A stretch of DNA of 64,000 nucleotides from Tessaracoccus palaemonis (GCF_019316905.1 NZ_CP079216.1:1302001-1366000); one strand, 5' to 3'; positions 18,001 through 26,657 are shown, counted from the first letter of the stretch. A program made the numbers and translations. The notes: generated from the letters alone by a model not told the origin.

Positions 18001-18885
18001 GTCGCGGCGAAGCTGACCAGGTCCGCGTCCAACATCACCGCGACCGGCGCCACGTCGTGGACCTTCGGCGACGTCCCGACCGAGACCAGGCTGGGCAGGG
18101 GAGTCGTCGGCTACCCGGCGCTGGTCGACGAGGGGACGACGGTGGGCGTGCGCGTCTTCGACACCCGGGACAAGGCCGACCGCTCGCACGTCGCCGGCCT
18201 GCGCCGGCTCCTGACCTGCACCAACCCCGATCCGACGAGGTGGGTCGTGTCCCACCTCGGCCGCATGGAGAAGCTCTCGCTGGCCGATTCGGCCTACCCG
18301 TCGGTGCCGGACCTCCTCGCCGATGCCTGGCTCAAGTCGGGCGAGCAGCTCGCCGCCGCGGAGGGGGACCCCGTCACGATCCGCGGCGAGGCGGCCTACG
18401 CGAAGGTGGCGCTCGCCGTCCGCCAGGAGTGCCCCGGCCGGACGCTGGACGTCGTGAACACGGCCGCGCACGCGCTGGCCGACGTCACCCGCGCCCGGCT
18501 GCTCATCGCCGACCGGCCGCAGGCCGCCGCGTCCAGGGACGTCGCGGCCCAGCTGGACAACCTGTTCTTCGCCCGCTTCATCACCGCCACACCCGACCCG
18601 TGGTTCGAGCACCTGCCACGCTACGCGGCCGCGGCGGTCGCCCGCCTGGAGGCGGCCGCGTCGAACCCCGCCCGCGACGCGCAGCTGCAGGCCCAGGTCG
18701 ACGAGATGGAGGACCTGTACGCGGCGCTGACCGACGCCCAGCCCCCCGGCCCTCTCTCCCCGGCGGTCGAGGAGATCGCATTCCTGATCGAGGAGTTCCG
18801 CGTCTCGCTGTTCGCGCAGCAGCTCCGCACCTCGGTGCCCGTCTCGGCCAAGCGGATCAGGCAGGCGGTCCGCGCCGCATCCTGA
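15076..18885 (+). CDS. hrpA: ATP-dependent RNA helicase HrpA
   Basis: 1269-aa DEAH-box helicase, the normal length for actinobacterial HrpA. Motif I GETGSGKT (residues 39-46), motif II DEAH (133-136), motif III SAT in VIVTSATID, motif V TNVAETSITVP, motif VI QRAGRCGRVGPG. The HA2/ratchet region and the long C-terminal DUF3418-type domain follow, ending VPVSAKRIRQAVRAAS. A basic, low-complexity insert of about 35 residues sits near residues 490-520 (AEPKESGEPKRHTAHTG). In E. coli HrpA acts on stalled or colliding ribosomes. Start by ATGA overlap with the Usp gene. Confidence 0.95.
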   Translation: MTPGDSPPDITVEPGLPIAAEAGRIAQLVRDNQVVVVAGETGSGKTTQLPKICLLAGRQRIAHTQPRRIAARTVAQRIAVECGVELGDFVGYQVRFTRQTSAATRIKVMTDGILLAELTHDEMLRQYDTIIIDEAHERSLNIDFLLGYLKQLLPQRPELRVIVTSATIDTARFSAHFGDAPVVEVSGRTFPVETRYQPLEEGQDEIDGVAAAVEEIVTESGSGDILVFLSGEREIRDAAEAVEALGTGLEVLPLFARLSAADQQRVFHPGVRRRVVLATNVAETSITVPRIRYVVDTGTARISRYSARTKVQRLPIEPVSQASANQRAGRCGRVGPGVAIRLYSEEDFGSRPEFSDPEILRTNLATVILLMAQAGLGDVERFPFVEAPVISQINDGVRVLQELGAIHPRGRHEELRLTATGRTLARMPVDPRLGRMMIEASKRDCLGTVLVLVAGLTVPDLRERPSEAQARAEELHRRFWGGDPSRPAPAEPKESGEPKRHTAHTGTRNQDAPKQSLEGGDFEVLLNIWHYLRRRRRELSGNAFRRMCREEYLHFVRFREWEDLVSQLREVAKELHLDTRPKGTMPDALTSILTGLLSNVGLVQEPGRREAGKRRPLTEYLGARGTRFAIQPGSSLAKSTPSLVMAFELVETSRLWARTVAQVRPEWVEQVAGHVLTRTLSEPSFSPRTATVSASERLTLFGVPIVAGRRTNYAADHPAEARGIFLRSGLVEGQWETRGKLVSANRAVLEEAEKLTDRMRRPDLLISDDELFAFYDGRVPAAVVSGSTFEKWLRGLPKEQWPTLTLDDAVTDPRQLRASDFPDRWDVSGQRLPVSYVFDPGAGGDGVTLTVRLEALAQLHGDPFTWQVPGLRRELATELIRSLPKAVRTSFVPAPDFASRALDWLDERGETGEGSFPEALGRALTALTGTIVEPGQFNAAALDPHLRPTFVVVDRGREVARGADLAELQQRLAPKVAAKLTRSASNITATGATSWTFGDVPTETRLGRGVVGYPALVDEGTTVGVRVFDTRDKADRSHVAGLRRLLTCTNPDPTRWVVSHLGRMEKLSLADSAYPSVPDLLADAWLKSGEQLAAAEGDPVTIRGEAAYAKVALAVRQECPGRTLDVVNTAAHALADVTRARLLIADRPQAAASRDVAAQLDNLFFARFITATPDPWFEHLPRYAAAAVARLEAAASNPARDAQLQAQVDEMEDLYAALTDAQPPGPLSPAVEEIAFLIEEFRVSLFAQQLRTSVPVSAKRIRQAVRAAS

Positions 18886-18908
18886 TGGCCCGTGCGGCGG
18901 GGCCGTGG

Positions 18909-18914
18909 CAGGAT
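18909..18914 (+). promoter_or_regulatory. -10 element of tesB (leaderless)
   Basis: CAGGAT at 18909-18914, 6 bases before GTG 18921. This supports the GTG rather than the upstream ATG at 18885 as start. Confidence 0.4.
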
Positions 18915-18920
18915 GGCCGG

Positions 18921-19775
18921 GTGCCCAAGGACGTCGTTGAACTGCTCGCTCTGTTCGATCTCACGCAGACGGGGGACCTGAGCTTCCGCGGCCCGCAGCC
19001 CCGCACGCTGCTGCAGCGGCTCTTCGGCGGGCAGGTGCTCGGCCAGACGCTGGTCGCGGCGGCCCACACCGTCCCGAGGGCCAGACACATCCATTCGCTG
19101 AACGCCTACTTCCTGCGGCCCGGCCACAACGACCTTCCCCTCGACTTCGAGGTCGAGGAGCTGCGCGACGGCAACACGTTCAGCGCGCGCCGCGTGGTCA
19201 CCTGCCAGGGCGGGCGCGAGATCTTCCACATGACCGCCTCGTTCCAGGCGCCCGAACCCGGCCTCGACCACTCGGCGGTGCCGCCGACCGACGGGGTCTC
19301 CCCGCCCGAGGAATGCCCGTCGCTGCGGGAGATCCTCGAGGGGCGCTTCGGTGCCCGGCTCACGCTGCTGCAGGAGTGGGAGTCGCTCGACGTCCGGTTG
19401 GCCTCGCCTCCAGATGCGGGACGCAACGGCGGCAACATGCGCGCCTGGGTGCGCACGCGCGAGCCGATGCCGGACGACCCGGTGCGGCACGCTGCCGTGC
19501 TGGCCTACCTGAGCGACATGACGCTGCTGAGCGTCACGACGATCCCGCACGAGGTGGAGTTCCTGTCGCCGTCGATGCAGATGGCCTCCATCGACCACGC
19601 GATGTGGTTCCACCGCCCGGTCCGCGTCGACGAGTGGCTGCTCTACGACATGATCTCGCCGTCGGCCTCCAGCGCCCGCGGGTTCGCCATGGGCCGGCTG
19701 TTCCAGGGCGGCCACGCCGTCGCCTCCTGTGCGCAGGAGGGCCTGATCCGCGTGCTCCCGACCACGCCCGCCTAG
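18921..19775 (+). CDS. tesB: Acyl-CoA thioesterase II
   Basis: 284-aa double-hotdog thioesterase hydrolysing acyl-CoA to free fatty acid and CoA. Near-identical in length to E. coli TesB (286 aa). Marks: RTLLQRLFGGQVLGQTLVAA, SLNAYFLRPGH, ARRVVTCQGGREIFHMTASF, and in the second domain AYLSDMTLLSV and IDHAMWFHRPVRVDEWLLYD, which carry the catalytic Asp and Gln/Thr-type residues. GTG at 18921 was chosen by length and by the -10 element 6 bases upstream; ATG at 18885 would add 12 residues with little family likeness. Confidence 0.93.
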   Translation: MPKDVVELLALFDLTQTGDLSFRGPQPRTLLQRLFGGQVLGQTLVAAAHTVPRARHIHSLNAYFLRPGHNDLPLDFEVEELRDGNTFSARRVVTCQGGREIFHMTASFQAPEPGLDHSAVPPTDGVSPPEECPSLREILEGRFGARLTLLQEWESLDVRLASPPDAGRNGGNMRAWVRTREPMPDDPVRHAAVLAYLSDMTLLSVTTIPHEVEFLSPSMQMASIDHAMWFHRPVRVDEWLLYDMISPSASSARGFAMGRLFQGGHAVASCAQEGLIRVLPTTPA

Positions 19776-19783
19776 AACCAGAA

Positions 19784-19820
19784 CCGGGCCCCGCCCCCTC
19801 GCACCTGGGGCGGGACCCGG
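19784..19820. terminator. Bidirectional hairpin terminator
   Basis: A 14-bp arm (19784-19797, starting CCGGG and ending CCGCCCC) pairs with 19807-19820 with one mismatch, between convergent tesB and sigB-like genes. No U-tract, as is common in actinobacteria. Confidence 0.7.
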
Positions 19821-19844
19821 AGTCCCTGGTGGAATCGCCTTGGC

Positions 19845-20777
19845 TCAGGCGGCGACCCCCTGCGCTGCGCGCATCGTCGCGAGCGCCTGCCGCTCGATCT
19901 GGCGGACGCGCTCGGCGGTGATGCCCCAGTGCGTTCCGATGTCTGCGAGCTTCGCCTGGCGACCGTCGAGCAGGCCGTATCGGCGGCGCACGACGTCCTG
20001 GGACCGCTCGTCCAGGTCGGAGAGCATCTCCTCGAGGCGGCCGCGCTCCTCGGCGTCCAGGACCATCTCGTCGGGGCCGGGAGCCGTCTCGCGGGCGATC
20101 AGATCGCCCAGCGCGGTGTCGCCGTCCGCCTCGACGGGGGCGTCGAGGGAGACGTGCTCGCGCGCGTAGCGGAGCAGATCGACGACCCTGCTCTCCTCGA
20201 GGCCCAGCTCGTCCGCGATCTCGATCAGCTCCGGCTCGCGGCCCAGCTGGCGCTCCAGGTTGCGGCGCACCGCCGAGACCTGGTTGACCTGCTCGGCGAC
20301 GTGCACCGGGAGGCGCACGATCCGACCCTGCTGCGCGATGCCACGCGAGATGGCCTGACGCACCCACCAGGTGGCGTAGGTCGAGAACTTGAAGCCCTTC
20401 GCGTAGTCGAACTTCTCGACGGCGCGGATCAGACCGGTGTTGCCCTCCTGGACCAGGTCGAGCAGCGGCATCTGCGCGCGGCCGTACTTGCGGGCCACGG
20501 AGACGACCAGCCGCAGGTTCGACTGGATGAAGCGCTGCATGGCCCGCTCCCCGTCCGCCGCGACCTCGGTCAGTTCCTCGTCGGTGGCGTCCAGCGCAGT
20601 GGTCTCCTCGCCGGAGATGATCCTCGATGCGTACAGGCCGGCCTCGATGCGGCGGGCGAGTTCCACTTCCTCGACGGCGGTGAGCAGTGGCGTCTTGGCG
20701 ATCGCGTCGAGGTAGAGCCCCACCGCGTCCTTGCCGTTGATTCCTTCGGTGCTCCGAGCACGCGCAGTACTGTTCAT
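19845..20777 (-). CDS. sigB: SigB-like (group 2) RNA polymerase sigma factor
   Basis: 310-aa sigma-70 factor with regions 1.2 to 4.2 but no long N-terminal extension. Region 1.2 begins [21 protein letters not shown]; region 2 is [17 protein letters not shown] then [37 protein letters not shown]; region 4.2 ends [18 protein letters not shown]. This is the layout of the mycobacterial SigB/HrdB paralogue, a general-stress factor nearly overlapping SigA in specificity. The start at 20777 (MNSTARARS) fits length; a longer frame upstream is rejected. It diverges from sigA with 253 bp between them. Confidence 0.9.
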   Translation of the reverse strand: MNSTARARSTEGINGKDAVGLYLDAIAKTPLLTAVEEVELARRIEAGLYASRIISGEETTALDATDEELTEVAADGERAMQRFIQSNLRLVVSVARKYGRAQMPLLDLVQEGNTGLIRAVEKFDYAKGFKFSTYATWWVRQAISRGIAQQGRIVRLPVHVAEQVNQVSAVRRNLERQLGREPELIEIADELGLEESRVVDLLRYAREHVSLDAPVEADGDTALGDLIARETAPGPDEMVLDAEERGRLEEMLSDLDERSQDVVRRRYGLLDGRQAKLADIGTHWGITAERVRQIERQALATMRAAQGVAA

Positions 20778-20810
20778 GATGCAGAACCTTTCGCAGTCGT
20801 CACCAAGCAC

Positions 20811-20836
20811 AACGCACGGGCAGGCCAAGAGGTTCC
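20811..20836 (-). promoter_or_regulatory. Candidate ECF (SigE/SigH-type) promoter of sigB
   Basis: Minus strand reads GGAAC (20836-20832), 18 bases, GTT (20813-20811), matching the actinobacterial ECF consensus GGAAC-N16-20-GTT, with the start codon about 30 bases downstream. This fits known SigE/SigH control of sigB in mycobacteria. Not tested against chance. Confidence 0.45.
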
Positions 20837-20929
20837 GACGAGGCGCACTCTTTCGGCGAAATCATCCCTGGGTTGTACGCGGTGGCGCGCACATCGACCC
20901 GGAGTCAGGGTTCTCCCTGAGGTCGGCGT

Positions 20930-20958
20930 TTGAGTCCTCGCACACCCCGTGCCAGAAT
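20930..20958 (+). promoter_or_regulatory. Promoter of the primary sigma factor gene
   Basis: TTGAGT (20930-20935), 17-base spacer, CAGAAT (20953-20958), predicting a transcript start near 20965 and a leader of about 65 bases before GTG 21031. A second TTGACT at 20975 has no good -10. Confidence 0.5.
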
Positions 20959-21030
20959 GGACGGCGCGTCGCTCTTGACTACCACGGGTCATTGCGCGCG
21001 CAAAAATCAGTAGGCCTCGAGAGGACGACA

Positions 21031-22362
21031 GTGACTGAGAACGCCGAAGGAACCGGAAAGGCCCCCCGCACCCGCCGGACCGCCAGCGCGACCTCCACCG
21101 ACGAGCAGCCGAAGAAGCCCGCCACCCGAGGCAGGAGCACCGCGAGCAAGGCCGCGCCGCGGACGACGCGGGCCCGCAAGCCGAAGGCCGAGCCGACCAT
21201 CGCGAACGCCGCCACGGGCGAGGTCGAGGTGGAGTTCAAGCGCGAGGGCGACGACGTCGTCCTCACGGTGGGCGGCAAGAAGAAGTCCGTCGAGGAGAAG
21301 AAGCGTTCCCTCGACGAGGTCGACGAGTCGCAGTTCAACGAGGCCGCCGAGACCCCGCTCGCCAAGGAGCTGACCAGCGAGGAGGAGGGCTTCGCGCTGT
21401 CCGACTCCGACGACGCCGACGAGCCCGAGCAGCAGGTCGTCTCGGCCGGCGCCACCGCCGACCCCGTCAAGGACTACCTGAAGCAGATCGGCAAGGTAGC
21501 GCTGCTGAACGCCGTCGAGGAGGTCGAGCTCGCCAAGCGCATCGAGGCCGGCCTGTTCGCCGAGGAGCGGCTGACGGACACCGACAAGCCCGTCGCGGCC
21601 GAGGACCTGGACGACCTCGAGTGGATCTCGGAGGACGGCCGCCGCGCCAAGAACCACCTCCTCGAGGCGAACCTGCGACTCGTCGTCTCGCTCGCCAAGC
21701 GCTACACCGGCCGCGGCATGCTCTTCCTCGACCTGATCCAGGAGGGCAACCTCGGCCTCATCCGCGCCGTCGAGAAGTTCGACTACACCAAGGGCTACAA
21801 GTTCTCCACCTATGCCACCTGGTGGATCAAGCAGGCCATCACCCGCGCCATGGCCGACCAGGCGCGCACCATCCGCATCCCCGTCCACATGGTCGAGGTC
21901 ATCAACAAGCTCGCCCGCGTCCAGCGCCAGATGCTGCAGGACCTCGGCCGGGAACCCACGCCCGAGGAGCTGGCCGTCGAGCTGGACATGACGCCCGAGA
22001 AGGTCGTCGAGGTCCAGAAGTACGGCCGCGAGCCCATCTCGCTGCACACCCCGCTCGGCGAGGACGGCGACTCCGAGTTCGGCGACCTGATCGAGGACTC
22101 CGAGGCCGTCGTGCCGGCGGACGCCGTCAACTTCACGCTCCTGCAGGAGCAGCTCAACGACGTGCTCGACACGCTCAGCGAGCGCGAGGCCGGCGTCGTC
22201 TCGATGCGCTTCGGCCTGACCGACGGCCAGCCGAAGACGCTCGACGAGATCGGCAAGGTCTACGGCGTGACGCGCGAGCGCATCCGCCAGATCGAGTCCA
22301 AGACGATGTCGAAGCTGCGCCACCCGTCGCGCTCGCAGGTCCTCAGGGACTACCTCGACTGA
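21031..22362 (+). CDS. sigA: Primary RNA polymerase sigma factor (SigA/HrdB/RpoD)
   Basis: 443-aa housekeeping sigma factor. The first ~130 residues are low complexity: basic/Thr-Ala rich ([12 protein letters not shown]), then acidic, typical for actinobacterial SigA. Region 1.2 is [21 protein letters not shown]; region 2 [58 protein letters not shown]; region 4.2 [20 protein letters not shown]. It ends [10 protein letters not shown], the canonical SigA C-terminus. GTG at 21031 has GAGAGGAC upstream; the longer open frame runs back into the promoter. Confidence 0.95.
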   Translation: MTENAEGTGKAPRTRRTASATSTDEQPKKPATRGRSTASKAAPRTTRARKPKAEPTIANAATGEVEVEFKREGDDVVLTVGGKKKSVEEKKRSLDEVDESQFNEAAETPLAKELTSEEEGFALSDSDDADEPEQQVVSAGATADPVKDYLKQIGKVALLNAVEEVELAKRIEAGLFAEERLTDTDKPVAAEDLDDLEWISEDGRRAKNHLLEANLRLVVSLAKRYTGRGMLFLDLIQEGNLGLIRAVEKFDYTKGYKFSTYATWWIKQAITRAMADQARTIRIPVHMVEVINKLARVQRQMLQDLGREPTPEELAVELDMTPEKVVEVQKYGREPISLHTPLGEDGDSEFGDLIEDSEAVVPADAVNFTLLQEQLNDVLDTLSEREAGVVSMRFGLTDGQPKTLDEIGKVYGVTRERIRQIESKTMSKLRHPSRSQVLRDYLD

Positions 22363-22431
22363 GCGTGGCCGCGGCTGTTTCCGAGGGAAATGTGACCGTT
22401 CGCCTACGTGCGCCCTAGTCGTTCGGTAGGT

Positions 22432-22456
22432 TCGTCGGCAGGGTTTTTTCCGACGA
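22432..22456. repeat. Inverted repeat before the arabinanase gene
   Basis: TCGTCGG (22432-22438), 11 bases including TTTTTT, CCGACGA (22450-22456), ending 13 bases before the ATG and overlapping the ribosome site region. It could be a repressor operator or a weak RNA hairpin; no third option is favoured. Confidence 0.4.
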
Positions 22457-22469
22457 GAAGGACGCACCG

Positions 22470-24677
22470 ATGCGACGAGGCACGACACACATCTCCATGC
22501 TGTTCGGGGCGCTGCTCGCGCTCGCCCTGGTCGTCGGCATGTGGGTCTCCGGCCAGGGGACCGTGACGGGTGCCGAGGCGCAGGCACAGCTCCCGCAGGC
22601 AGGCGACGTCGACGTGCACGACCCTACGATGGCCTACGACGCGGCGGCCGGGCTGTACGTGCTGGCCGACAGCCACAACGGCATCCGCACCGCGCCCACG
22701 ATGGACGGGCCATGGACCGAGGTCGGCGAGGTGGCGCGTGCCGACTGGACCTACGACGTGCCGAACTCCACGACGCTGTGGGCGCCGCACTTCCGCCGGA
22801 TCGGCGACGTCTTCTACTACTTCTACTCGCAGTCGAGCTTCGGGTCGAACAACTCGGCCATCGGGCTGAAGACGACGAGGACCCCTGCGGACCCGGCCAG
22901 CTACGTCGACCTGGGGCGCCCCGTCGTCGGGTCCGGCACCCTGGCGGAGACCGTCACCGCGGTCGACTTCAACGCCATCGACCCCGTCACGATCCAGGAC
23001 GCAGACGGAGCCTGGTGGCTCATCTGGGGCTCCTTCTGGGACGGCATCGTCGCGCAGCAGCTCACCGACGACCTGACCGGGGTCGTCGGCAGCCCGACCC
23101 TCATCGCGTCGCGCCAGGCAGACTCCAACCCCGTCGAGGGCCCGGCCATCCTCGAGAAGGACGGCTGGTACTACCTGTTCCTCAGCTGGGACTCCTGCTG
23201 CTCCGACTCCGACTCGACCTACAAGGTGGCCGTCGGCCGCTCGCAGAGCATCACGGGGCCGTACCTCGACCAGTCCGGTCGCGCGCTGACCGAAGGCGGC
23301 GGAACCGTGATCCTCGACAGCCGCGAGTCGGTGGGCGACGTCACTCCCGAGGGGCTCTACCGGGCGCCTGGCGGCGGCGACGTCTACAGCGAGGACGGCG
23401 TCGACTACCTCGTGTACCACGCCTACCTGCCGACCAACACCCTGGGAGTCAGGCCCATCACCTGGACCGACGGCTGGCCGTCCTTCGCTGACGAGGAGGG
23501 ACCGTGGGGCCTCGGCGACGGCGACACGGTCCGGCTCGTCAGCGAGGCGCACCTGCCAGAGGTCGGCGAGGTCGACCGCGTCGACGGACCCGAGGGGTTC
23601 GGGTCGGCCATGCAGCTCGGCGGACGCAGCGCCGTCGGCTACGTCGAGCTGCCGGACGGCATCGTCGGCGGCCTCGACGCGGACTGGACCGTCTCGATGT
23701 GGGTGCGGCGCGACGTGACGCTCGGCAACGACTGGGCGCGGCTGTTCGACTTCGGTACCGGCACCGACGACTTCATGTTCCTGACTCCTGCGGCCGTCGA
23801 CACGCCGCCGCTCGGCCTGCGGTTCGACATGTCCGCCGGGCGGTTCACGCAGCAGGTGCCCGACACGGGCAACAGCGTCAACGTCTCCGGGAACTGGTCC
23901 CACATCGCGGTGGTCGGCTCGGGGGACACCATCACGTTGTGGCTCAACGGGAACCCCGCGCGCACCGCGACCGGCGTCGAGCTCCACCCCGCGGACCTCG
24001 GGGAGACGACGCGTAACTGGCTGGGCCGCTCGCAGTTCGACGCGGACCCGTACCTGATCGGCACCCTCGACGACGTCAACATCTTCAGCCGCGCGCTGTC
24101 GGCCGACGAGATCGCGCAGCTCACGCGCGAGCCGGGCGGCGGGTCGCTGGGCGGCGGCGACGTCGCCTGGTACCGCTTCGACGAGGCCGGCGGGCTGCCG
24201 GTCGCGGACTCGTCGGGTTCGGGCAACGACGCGACGGCCGTCGTCCTGGCCGTGGCCGGGGACGGCCTGCAGAATCCGACCCCCGGCACGCAGTGCCTGA
24301 CCGCCGGCGACCAGCCGACGCAGGCCGCCTGCCAGGATGGGGCCGCCGACCAGCGCTGGACCCTGCACGCGGCCGACGGCGGCACCTGGCGGCTGGCCGA
24401 CGCCGAGGGCCGTTGCCTGGCCGTCGCCGACGACTCCGGCACCCCGGGCACGGCGGTGGTCGCGGCAGCCTGCTCGGAGGATCCGCTGCAGACCTGGGTC
24501 GTCGAGGACACCGGCCACGGCTTCCGCCGCTTCACCTCGACGACCACCGACCTTGCGCTGCAGATCGAGTCCGACGGCGGGCAGCTGGGCAGCGCCGTCG
24601 TGGCGGCCGAGCGCGGCATCGCCCCGGTGGCCAACCAGACGCCGGAGCAGCAGTGGCTGCCGGAGACGGTCGGCTGA
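22470..24677 (+). CDS. Secreted GH43 arabinanase with LamG and beta-trefoil (ricin-type) domains
   Basis: 735-aa exported polysaccharide hydrolase. Residues 1-33 are a Sec signal (MLFGALLALALVVGMWVSG, then AEAQA). Residues ~45-340 are a GH43 five-bladed propeller with the three acidic residues in VHDPTM, FNAIDPVTI and NPVEGPAIL, typical of endo-alpha-1,5-arabinanases. Residues ~365-545 are a LamG/concanavalin-type domain (DADWTVSMWVRRD, GTLDDVNIFSRALSADEIAQL). Residues ~595-735 are a ricin-type beta-trefoil (QCLTAGDQPTQ, ADQRWTL, GRCLAVADD, EQQWLPE), a carbohydrate-binding module. SD GAGAAGGA. The gene ends 4 bases before a convergent gene. Confidence 0.88.
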   Translation: MRRGTTHISMLFGALLALALVVGMWVSGQGTVTGAEAQAQLPQAGDVDVHDPTMAYDAAAGLYVLADSHNGIRTAPTMDGPWTEVGEVARADWTYDVPNSTTLWAPHFRRIGDVFYYFYSQSSFGSNNSAIGLKTTRTPADPASYVDLGRPVVGSGTLAETVTAVDFNAIDPVTIQDADGAWWLIWGSFWDGIVAQQLTDDLTGVVGSPTLIASRQADSNPVEGPAILEKDGWYYLFLSWDSCCSDSDSTYKVAVGRSQSITGPYLDQSGRALTEGGGTVILDSRESVGDVTPEGLYRAPGGGDVYSEDGVDYLVYHAYLPTNTLGVRPITWTDGWPSFADEEGPWGLGDGDTVRLVSEAHLPEVGEVDRVDGPEGFGSAMQLGGRSAVGYVELPDGIVGGLDADWTVSMWVRRDVTLGNDWARLFDFGTGTDDFMFLTPAAVDTPPLGLRFDMSAGRFTQQVPDTGNSVNVSGNWSHIAVVGSGDTITLWLNGNPARTATGVELHPADLGETTRNWLGRSQFDADPYLIGTLDDVNIFSRALSADEIAQLTREPGGGSLGGGDVAWYRFDEAGGLPVADSSGSGNDATAVVLAVAGDGLQNPTPGTQCLTAGDQPTQAACQDGAADQRWTLHAADGGTWRLADAEGRCLAVADDSGTPGTAVVAAACSEDPLQTWVVEDTGHGFRRFTSTTTDLALQIESDGGQLGSAVVAAERGIAPVANQTPEQQWLPETVG

Positions 24678-24681
24678 CCCG

Positions 24682-25410
24682 TCAGCTCGCGGCGCGCTCG
24701 ACGAAGTTGCGCACCAGGAGGTGGACCTCGGGGCTGAGCGGGGCCGCCAGGGCCATCCGCATCAGCTCGTCGGTCTCCGCGGGCGGGAAGTAGCCGGCCT
24801 CCTGGTAGATGTCGATGCGACGGGCCAACCCCGGTCCGTCGAGGTCGGGGTGGAACTGCGTCGCGTAGATGTTGCGCCCGACCCTGAAGGCCTGCACCGG
24901 ACAGTCGGCCCCCGTGGCGAGCAGCACCGCGCCCGGCGGCAGCACGGTGCATGCCTCCTTGTGCCCGACGAAGGCGCGCACGACACCCGGCACACCGTCG
25001 AACAGCGCGTCGGCGCGCCCCTCGTCGGTCAGCGTCACGTCCACGACGCCGACGGCCTCGCCGAAGGTGCGGTCGACCTGGCCGCCGAGGTTGGCGGTCA
25101 GCGCGCCGATGCCGTAGCAGAGCCCGAGGAACGGGAAATCGCGCGCCACGACGGCGGCGACCACCGGGGCGAGGTCGGCCTCGACGCGCAGCTGCAGGCC
25201 GGACTTGACCCGGTCGCTGGAGTTGAACGGGCCGCCTCCCAGCAGAATCCCGCTGAAGTCCCCCAGATCGATCGGCGGCAGCGACTCCCTCTCGACCCGG
25301 TACTGCACCAGGTCCTGCTCCGCCAGCCCGGAGAACCGCAGGATGGCCTCGCGCTCTCCCATGACCGCCTCGTCCTCGGGGCGGGTGCTGAGCAGCAGGA
25401 ACGGCTTCAC
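24682..25410 (-). CDS. Class I glutamine amidotransferase (GMP synthase-like)
   Basis: 242-aa stand-alone GATase with the nucleophile elbow GLCYGIG (Cys98) and oxyanion-type ILLGGGPFNSSD. The C-terminal catalytic segment is TQFHPDLD, where His187 is kept but the expected HPE glutamate is Asp189; activity may be altered or the acid supplied elsewhere. Homologues are annotated as glutamine amidotransferase or YfeJ/GuaA-like. Its start overlaps the stop of the YbdK-type ligase gene by 4 bases, so it may supply ammonia to, or hydrolyse gamma-glutamyl products of, that enzyme. Confidence 0.8.
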   Translation of the reverse strand: MKPFLLLSTRPEDEAVMGEREAILRFSGLAEQDLVQYRVERESLPPIDLGDFSGILLGGGPFNSSDRVKSGLQLRVEADLAPVVAAVVARDFPFLGLCYGIGALTANLGGQVDRTFGEAVGVVDVTLTDEGRADALFDGVPGVVRAFVGHKEACTVLPPGAVLLATGADCPVQAFRVGRNIYATQFHPDLDGPGLARRIDIYQEAGYFPPAETDELMRMALAAPLSPEVHLLVRNFVERAAS

Positions 25411-26549
25411 TTCCTTGCCTCCTGGAACCGCGGCTGGCCGGAACGCAGTTCGTCGACCAACGCACGGGCGACGTCGTGGGTACTGCCGCCCGCCGAGACG
25501 ATGCGGCGCTGCCGACGGTAGCTCGGGCCCCGATCGACAAGCTCCAGGACGTGGCCGAGTTCCTCGGCGCAGCCCAGCTCATCGGCGATCGGCGCGACGA
25601 TGTCGGCCCACATCCGGATCCCGTCGTCGACGTGGATGAGGTACTCCTCCTTGCGCGGGGTGATGACGTCGGCGGCAAGCCCGTAGCGGGCGGCGCGCCA
25701 CTTGTTCTCCCTGAGGAACCAGTGCGGGAGCGCGTCGATCTCGTCGCCGCGGGCGAGCACCCGCGACATCCACTCGACGATGCACTGGCTGAAAGCCGCC
25801 AGCGCGCCCACCTCGAACGAGGTCGGCACCGAGTCCATCGTGCGGTTCTCGACGGTGCCCCACGACGACGGACGCACGTCCCAGCGGATCTCGGACGGGT
25901 TCTGGATCAGCCCCACCCCCTCCAGTTGCGAGGCGAACCGCTCAAGCTGGGCCCAGTCGTTCATGTGGTACGGCAGCCCGTTGGTCGGAAGCTGCTGGAA
26001 CATCATGGTTCGCTGCGACGCGAAGTTCGTGTCCTCGCCCTCCCAGTACGGGGACGAGGCCGACAGCGCGATGAAGTACGGGGTGAAGCGGGCCAGCCCG
26101 AAGACGATGGGCAGCGCCTTGTCGCGGGAGTCGATCCCGGTGTGGATGTGCAGGCCGTTGATCGCCATGTGGCGGCCCCACCAGCCGTTGCGCTCCGTGA
26201 CCCGGCGGTACTGCGCCTTGTCGCCCGGGCTCTGCCTCGTGGGGTCCCCGAACGGATGGGCTCCCGCGCCCATCAGCGTGAGCCCGTGTGCGTCGAGCTT
26301 CTCCAGGACGAAGTCGAGATGAGAGCGCATCTCCGCGACGGCCCGGTCGACGTGGCTGTGCACCCCGGAGACGATCTCGATCATGGAGGTCAGGTACTCG
26401 CGCCGGATCGGCCCGTCCACGGGGTCGTCGACGTGGCTGAGGACCAGCTCGGCGGCGGGGACCTGCTCCAGCGTGGTCGCGTCGACCACCGCCAGTTCCC
26501 ACTCGATGCCGATCGTGGACTGACGCGACTGGCCGAAAGGAATCTTCAT
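25407..26549 (-). CDS. ybdK: Carboxylate-amine ligase, glutamate-cysteine ligase type 2 (YbdK family)
   Basis: 380-aa ATP-grasp-like GCS2 enzyme forming a gamma-glutamyl amide bond. Landmarks: TIGIEWELAVVD, LTLMGAGAHPFGDPTRQ, NGLHIHTGIDSRDKALPI, SSPYWEGEDTNFASQR, WDVRPSSWGTVENRTMDS and RENKWRAARYGL. Whether it makes gamma-glutamylcysteine or another compound is unknown; YbdK of E. coli has weak GCL activity. The ATG at 26549 has GGGAGG upstream; an in-frame TTG at 26561 was rejected. First gene of a two-gene unit with the GATase. A minus-strand TAGTCT near 26580 may be its -10. Confidence 0.88.
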   Translation of the reverse strand: MKIPFGQSRQSTIGIEWELAVVDATTLEQVPAAELVLSHVDDPVDGPIRREYLTSMIEIVSGVHSHVDRAVAEMRSHLDFVLEKLDAHGLTLMGAGAHPFGDPTRQSPGDKAQYRRVTERNGWWGRHMAINGLHIHTGIDSRDKALPIVFGLARFTPYFIALSASSPYWEGEDTNFASQRTMMFQQLPTNGLPYHMNDWAQLERFASQLEGVGLIQNPSEIRWDVRPSSWGTVENRTMDSVPTSFEVGALAAFSQCIVEWMSRVLARGDEIDALPHWFLRENKWRAARYGLAADVITPRKEEYLIHVDDGIRMWADIVAPIADELGCAEELGHVLELVDRGPSYRRQRRIVSAGGSTHDVARALVDELRSGQPRFQEARK

Positions 26550-26657
26550 CCCGCCTCCCAAGCTTTCTGCGTGAAGACTAGTCCAGCACCGGCGGAGATG
26601 GGTGCGGGCAGCCCCTCCCGGCGATACAGTGACGGCCGAAAGAGAGGTTCACCCCTG

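Noticed and set aside
20731-21030. N-terminal extension of SigA back to 20731
   Set aside because: This 100-codon stretch covers the divergent sigB start and the mapped promoter motifs; GTG 21031 has a good ribosome site.
26550-26561. TTG start of the YbdK-type gene at 26561
   Set aside because: ATG 26549 begins the family N-terminus and has GGGAGG upstream; the four extra codons contain that ribosome site.
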